This document shows positions 58,118 to 64,000 of a stretch of DNA of 64,000 nucleotides, one piece after another. The notes beneath the pieces were generated by a model, which saw only the letters and a program-made list of their open reading frames with translations, did no database searches and was not told where the DNA came from. Origin of the DNA: Chrysopilus asiliformis (taxonomy: Eukaryota > Arthropoda > Insecta > Diptera > Rhagionidae); assembly GCA_964034945.1 (NCBI GenBank), contig OZ035961.1:91152491-91216490 (forward strand), in the 5' to 3' direction. The translations under genes and the position numbers were made by a program. How positions within the stretch are numbered: the stretch's first letter is position 1; every line of letters starts with the position of its first letter.

Positions 58118-59400
58118 TGGATGAAAGCTGCTTGGAAAAATACGAATTCAATATAGGTTACAACAACATTTGTTACCGTTTCCATCGTGCATGTTTTATT
58201 ATTTGTTTCAAATTTAAAAAAAAAATCTAAAAATAAACTAATTGAACAAAAAGTTTCCACAACATTGTTAGATTCCTTATATTTTATAACAATTTTCTAC
58301 CAAAAAGTTGTGCTGAATCTCATCAGCATACAATTTATGTTTTATGCTTGATAGCTTCAATTATCTTTATTGACCAGTTCTTCTAGTGGAATTCCATTAG
58401 AATTCCTTCGTCATCGAAGACGTTAACTTCATCAACGTCTCGAGTGACGAGAAGAATGGATAAAAATATGAAATCACCATAAAGGTTGATCATTTTACAA
58501 TGGCATAAAATAGGCTCCAAGTTAATAGCTACGAGTACAGGCAGGAGGCGTTTAAAATGGAGGTTCTTTTTTAGTCTTTAACTACGATAATAAATGTTAT
58601 ACAAGAATTCCAGAATTTTTAATATCCCTAATTTACACGCAAACGGTGAGTAAATTGATTAACCAAACTAGCTTGGTGTCAAAGGCCTTAAATTCAGTCT
58701 ACAAAGTCACCACAAAATTTAGTTCGATTAAAAATTTTCCTAATCAACTTCAGTGTAAATAAACAACAGCCCATATTCTCCATCAAAGTCCACCTGATAT
58801 CGGAAATTATTTATGATTTTAGTAAATCCGACAGAAGATTATTTATTCGGGAACTAAACTTTATCATCGCTTTTAAAACGAATTCAGATATACTAGTCTT
58901 CATTTTTTTTTTTACGAAAAACCAATTTTAATGTTTATGATGGGATCCAAACGAAAATAACCAAAAATCGTTTTATTGATCTGGTCTTAAGATTTTTATT
59001 GTATTATGGGATAATTTATGTTATCCAATGCTGTCAGTAGACTTATTCAATCACGAATTCAATTCAATTTTATCGAGTCGGCGGATGATTTAATTTGGGA
59101 TTATAAGTCAAGCTTTTTATATTTTCTAATTGCTTGAAGAAAAATTTCGATTATTATTATTCAAATAATTTTTATTAGGAAAACAACTTTATTAGGAACT
59201 TGTGGTTATTTATTTTGGATCAATAGAAATATTCCTATTGAGAAAATCTGGTTTCATTCAAGAATCTATTAATAAAAAAAATATTTTGAAAGGATTCAGC
59301 AGGTGTTTAGTTGTGGATTAAATTAAATGGTGGTCCTTTCAAAATTTAAGTGAAATGTTGGAGCAGATAATGGGTTAATAACCCGAAAAGTATTTTATGA
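58118..59400. other. Intergenic, no gene seen
   Basis: AT-rich spacer between two oppositely oriented GTCC-family copies. A solo GTCCATAAAATACGTCA end occurs at about 59418. Confidence 0.45.
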
Positions 59401-59494
59401 TCAGCTTTTAAAAGTTTGTCCATAAAATACGTCATACTATTAGGGGGGAGAAACGGATTAATGGTTCTGTGACGGCGGTAGTCAACTCTATATA

Positions 59495-60105
59495 AAACAT
59501 AACAAAAGCTATAATTGCCAATCCGGCAATTATTGAAAACCCGTATGGTGATATGGCATTGTTCGAAGTTTAAGTGAACGGCGAACAGTTGTGTCAAAAT
59601 TCCACTTTGAAGTCAAACTTTTCGAAAAGAGTTTTTAAAATTTATTCCAATCGGATTTTGATGTATGGGAGTTTTATGTAGAATCATATCCTAAATAACT
59701 TTTGTTCTTGCACTTTTTTGATAAGATGTTTTTGTTCGTATGGTCCATTTTTGCCCATTAACGAACTTAGCCTCGCATTTTACGAAAAACGTATCTGCGT
59801 AAAATTTCAAGTCTCTAGCTCAAGCCGTGCGCCCGCAATCCGCGCCACAGACGGATAGACAGACGGACAGATGGACAGACGGACAGACGGACGGACAGAC
59901 ATACAGACGGACAGACGGACCGACGGACAGACGGACAGACGGACAGACGGACAGACGGACAGACGGACAGACGGACAGACAGACAGACGGACATGTAGAA
60001 CTTAATTATTTTTATCATTCTAAACACACTGGTGTAATTCATTTTTGTGTGTGATAACGGGATCTTGGTGTTACACACGGTAAGGCAAATTTACAGGCAT
60101 AAAAA
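59495..60105 (-). mobile_element. GTCC-family repeat, copy F
   Basis: Minus-strand copy. Its 3' terminus (complement of AAACATAACAAAAGCTATAA) is at 59495, and the GGAC/AGAC tract of about 140 bp covers 59850-59993. The 5' end is degenerate (GGCATAAAAATCGCG). It shares CGCCGTTCACTTAAACTTCG with copy E. Confidence 0.86.
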
Positions 60106-61267
60106 TCGCGAAAAAACGCGAGGAAGAAGGGGGGAGGGTTAAAGTCCGGCAAAGCGAAAACTAACTTCACGTATTTCATGGAAAGCCCTTAAATTTGTTT
60201 TTTTTTTCATGAAAAAAAAATCCTGAAACCAGCTTTTTTGTTGTAATTTTGAAAAAAAAACTTTGAAAAAAAAGTCGCGAAAGTTATTTGAGAAAAAAAT
60301 TAATAAATTGCAACCATAAATGTAAGGCCGTTTTAATTTATAATAACGAGAATTGATTTAAATTAGATCTAACAAAACGTATTAGATAAATATAATTAAT
60401 TCAACCCCTTAGGACTCTAAGGGTAGAAGTCACAGTACATGAACTGCAAAATTACAATAATTCTTCAAGAAAATGGAAGTAAAGCAAGCTTTTAGAAAAT
60501 GCATAAAACATAATTGATATCTGTAGCATTAGATCATCAGCTTAAACGTGAGTGCTTTATGTTTACAGTATATTTATCTACCACTTGCGGACATACATTT
60601 ATCCGGCGTTCGCATATATATATTTCCTTATCTTTAATTTGAATCCGTTACCAACTGCCGTTTTTGTTTCAAACTCCATTTATATTCCATTGAGCTGCCT
60701 CATATACCACTCACTAGCAAATAGATTCATTTTATAGCACGGCTACTTAGACCATATATCATTTTCTCTTGGAAAATAAGAAAAACCATCCTCCCAAAGA
60801 CTTAAACTTAAACAAATAGCCGCAGAGAGAATAAAACTAAACCAAAGACAAAAAGCAAACTGAATCTGTTGAATGTTAGAATTTAACCCATTCTCATTGC
60901 TATATAGAACCGTAGAAATTATTTCTTTGTGCGATGTTTTTCCGCTTTTCCGTTTTATGATTTTATGCAAACAAAATGCAATGCACTCAAACAGCCGGTA
61001 CACTCAGCGCCGCATCTACCTTTATGTAAGACAGTTTAATCAGAAGTTGCATTTAAATAACAAACAACGTGCCACTGAGTTGATTAGCCACTGGCAACAT
61101 GAATAAATTATCCAGTGATATCATTTCTAACGTCTCGGTTGTCATGTCGTAGAAAAATTCTTTCATAATCTTTGGCGGTTTTTAACTTAGAATTCTTTTG
61201 GATGTTCTGTGCAAAATCCAGATACTTCCTTGAAAATGCATATATACAGTAGAAGTCATCAATAACG
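60106..61267. other. Intergenic, no gene seen
   Basis: AT-rich sequence; short open frames without motifs. Confidence 0.45.
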
Positions 61268-61764
61268 AGGGTGACCATATTTTTTTTTCGGTTTGAATCC
61301 GGGACAGCTTACCGTTGGAAAGCGGTGGGAGGGGAAGGGGGCCGATGAAGTGTGAGAAATTTTTTAATGATTTGAAATTGATAGTGAAATTTTGAAAGCC
61401 CGATCATTGAACAGGGAGGTTGTTTCAATTTTTGTTCGATATTATATAAAAAAAAGTGTTGTGGGTATTTTTTGTTTTCACAATACAACAAAAAATGCCC
61501 GGCAGGCAAATTTTTTAGGAACAAACATCTCACTATTGAAAATCATTTAACAAAATGCTCCGCAGGTGATTTTTTCAAGAAAAATGGGCTAGACGAAGTA
61601 ATTTCTAAGGAAACTGCGCCGCAGGTGAAAATTTTTGGATTCTAAGATTATTTTTTTAGTGATCAAGAAAATACTACACTAGATTGCATAATTTCGGTTT
61701 AGTTTCCTGGACGCCAGGACAACAAGCTAAAACTGGTAGTGCCACGATCATTCCAGGTCACCCT
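61268..61764 (+). mobile_element. Decayed AGGGTGACC-ended transposon with CGCCGCAGG motifs
   Basis: AGGGTGACCATATTTTTTTT at 61268 and AGGTCACCCT ending 61764 are inverted ends. ATCCGGGACAGC follows the left end, and GACGCCAGGACAAC precedes the right end. Inside are GGTGGGAGGGG (61327) and three motif copies (near 61497, 61558 and 61617). No TSD is clear and no protein is encoded. The ends resemble hAT-type TIRs. Confidence 0.6.
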
Positions 61765-61797
61765 ATCTTTTACTGAATTCATTAGCATCATTTCCGA

Positions 61798-61821
61798 CAT
61801 CATCATCATCATCATCATCAT
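61798..61821. repeat. (CAT)n microsatellite
   Basis: Eight perfect CAT units. Confidence 0.95.
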
Positions 61822-62506
61822 TGTTGGTATCACTAACCAGCATCGGATCGCACATCCCATTCAATGTCAGTCGTAGTTTCCTCACTATCTCAGGCAGGAC
61901 CCACTAGAATGTTATCTAGAACCTTATTATATTGCGTGCAGTTCACAAACTGCATATTCTACACATATGCAATCTTCTGCAATTCTTTGGATGTACTTTT
62001 TCACATTTTCATTGCGGTATTTTGAATTTTCCAACGAATTCACCATCTTCTCTGCCTAACATCAGTTATAGAAGATTTTATGCTTCTGTTTTCTATAGAA
62101 TATAAAATTAGTGCCTACATTTCCACATAATTCCACACCACAATGTGATCATTTAGAGATTCGTAGCATAACCGAATCCGGATAAAGCAGGTAAATGTTG
62201 CTTGAAATATTCCAATGGAAATTCTTAATCAAAAACGGGAATTGAATGTTGAAATTTTATTTTACACCGTTTAATCTTTTTTTTTTGTTTATTTTTAGAA
62301 AATGATTGGAATATTGAACGCATCCAAGATTTTTGATCGAGTTCGAATATCCTGATCAACAGATAAATTTTTTATGAGATTTTAGTAGAAAATTTCCTGT
62401 CTAAGAAAATATACAGGTAACTTTTGGCAAAATTTTGAGACTCCAAAATTCTTGGAACCCCCTATCCCCCCCAAAACATATGTTTTCTACTTTTTTGAAT
62501 TTAAGG

Positions 62507-62583
62507 GGCTGTTCACTAATACGTCACTTACGAAGGGGGAGGGGGGTTGAAAGATCGAAAATTAGCGTGACGTATTTTGTTTT
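62507..62583. repeat. 'GTCCATAAA-TACGTCA' repeat interrupted by a piggyBac-like MITE
   Basis: GGCTGTTCACTAATACGTCA and the inverse TAGCGTGACGTATTTTG enclose a GGGGGAGGGGGG block. The right end runs directly into the TTAA of the MITE at 62588. Confidence 0.6.
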
Positions 62584-62587
62584 TTAA

Positions 62588-62848
62588 CACGTTGGCTACC
62601 AGCCAAAAAAAACGCTTACTCCGCTAGTATACACTGGGAAAAAACGCAAAAATCATTTCTGTACTTTGTGAGTCACCAGTGAACACAAGATCAATACAGA
62701 CAAAAACGAACGAATCGAATAAAATATAACGGACAAAAAAAACCCCCTTTGTACCGCACGAGCGACTGCACTCAACCATGGAACTTGAGAAACTGACGGT
62801 AATGACAATAGTGTGTGTACACCGGTGACTCACATGGTAGCCAACGTG
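62588..62848. mobile_element. piggyBac-like MITE, perfect TTAA and TIRs
   Basis: The 261-bp element is flanked by TTAA (62584-62587, 62849-62852). Ends CACGTTGGCTACCA and TGGTAGCCAACGTG are exact complements. The interior carries GAGTCACCAGTGAACAC and the opposed ACACCGGTGACTCAC. No coding. Confidence 0.92.
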
Positions 62849-62852
62849 TTAA

Positions 62853-64000
62853 GTCCTTCTAAAAAATCTATCCATTTTTTAGGACAGTTTCTCAATCAGA
62901 AAGCCGCCACATTTTTTTTTTTTCACATTTATATTTTAAGAAATTGGAAAAGTGGCGCTTCCATTCAGAAAAATCTCAATTTTCAACAAAATTAGTGTTA
63001 TATTTTCTTTGTACGATGTACATAAATTTTCGCCTGTAGGGTTTTTGTTTTCCCATTTTGCCTGCGGCGCATTTTTCTTAAGCATCTTTACTAAGACCTT
63101 ATAATCTATCAATCCTCGTTGGATAAGGGGGTCGAATATACGAGACGATCGGTGGTTCTGTAACTCGAAATTTTGGAAAAGTTGGACGTGAGAGAAAAAT
63201 GGTTTTATGGTAAAAAAAAAAGTTCTAATGCCAAATTTAGTCCCTCCGCAATATTTTCATATTCCTTTTTCACAATATTAAACAAAAGAAACACTCTACA
63301 ATATTATTTTTTTTATCTTGATTTTCGTGTTTCACATCAAAAATATATGAATTTTACGATTATTAGAATGTTATAAATTGTTTAGAGGGCGGTCGAGGCT
63401 AAGGTTAAAGCTACACGTCTGCTACTTACGTCTTCCAATCATCACAACCACTTGAAGTACGTATAAAAATCGGCTTTAGTTGTTATAGACCTTGAAAAGG
63501 TTCCTCGCTTAAGTCTTTCGTTGTTGCATGCATAGAGCGTATGTTCTTTGCGTTATGTTCTTTAGGTCTGTTTTATATGTATGTCCGTTTATTGTGAACT
63601 GATGTGCAAATCACGTATGAGATATTATGAAAACAAATCATGGGCAAATTGCTTAACATTCCTGTAAACCTGAAAATTATTAAATGTACGTGACTCAAGT
63701 GTAGAAAAACATTTATCGAATTTATTCTACTTCATATTCATTTTATAGTTTTATCCTTTTTTCCAAAAATGAAATAGTTTTTAGCACTTTGTAGTGTTTC
63801 ATCGAACGTAGTCAAGATGGGAGCGTCTATTTTATAACAATTTAATTGCGTTAATTTATGAATTGCGCGTTATTAAAATTAATCATTTTACAACATTGCT
63901 TGTTAATGATTTAAGACATCTTATAAAAATAGGAAGAGTAAAAATTGATTATAATATTTGTAAATTTCAAATTTATTTGATTATCTAAAAATTTTAAAAT
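62853..64000. other. Intergenic, no gene seen
   Basis: Two CGCCTG-type motifs (63031-63040 and CCTGCGGCGC at 63061-63070) mark another decayed copy of the 61268-type family. The remainder is AT-rich without recognisable features. Confidence 0.4.

Overview
This window looks like nuclear DNA of an arthropod, almost certainly an insect. It is AT-rich, its one convincing gene is split by spliceosomal introns, and the rest is mostly intergenic or intronic DNA full of small DNA transposons. I could not fix the order; a fly-like insect is possible but unproven. No RNA gene, CRISPR array or prokaryotic operon was seen.

The host gene is prickle (pk), on the minus strand from about 40957 (N-terminal side) down to 31676 (stop). 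Five coding blocks join in phase 0 across four GT-AG introns. They encode a Gln-rich N-terminus, a PET domain, three LIM domains, a disordered tail with a basic cluster, and a C-terminal CIIS CaaX box. With the in-frame ATG at 40957 the product is about 753 residues. Further 5' exons could lie above 41000 but were not recognised.

The rest is a transposon landscape, much of it nested, with unusually clear target-site duplications (TSDs). 1-9.1 kb: an internally deleted DD41D mariner, a 1.4-kb hAT-like element with a perfect 8-bp TSD, then a stack of a tandem-tract ('GTCC') repeat containing two Harbinger-like MITEs and a minus-strand Helitron that carries a second GTCC copy; then two TA-flanked MITEs, one inside the other. 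9.1-18 kb is mostly featureless apart from a long hairpin. 18-25.3 kb holds two 1206-bp copies of the same TIR element, one of them between arms of a larger inverted repeat that interrupts a minisatellite. 25.5-30.4 kb holds a Helitron tail, an 831-bp element with perfect 28-bp TIRs, a Mutator-like MITE with a 9-bp TSD, a ~95-bp-arm foldback and a piggyBac-like MITE. The pk introns hold a short Helitron and a pogo/Tigger-like MITE. 42-64 kb has a piggyBac-like MITE split by a TA MITE, a hAT MITE with an 8-bp TSD, three more GTCC copies (two of them in opposite orientation), and another piggyBac-like MITE with perfect TTAA ends.

The main novelty candidates are the GTCC family (six copies sharing both boundaries, with tract lengths from about 50 to 240 bp), the 1206-bp TIR family, the 831-bp TIR element, and a dispersed CGCCTGCGGCGC motif that seems to mark copies of one decayed transposon family. 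No complete protein-coding system apart from pk was found. All family assignments come from reading the sequence, without database searches.
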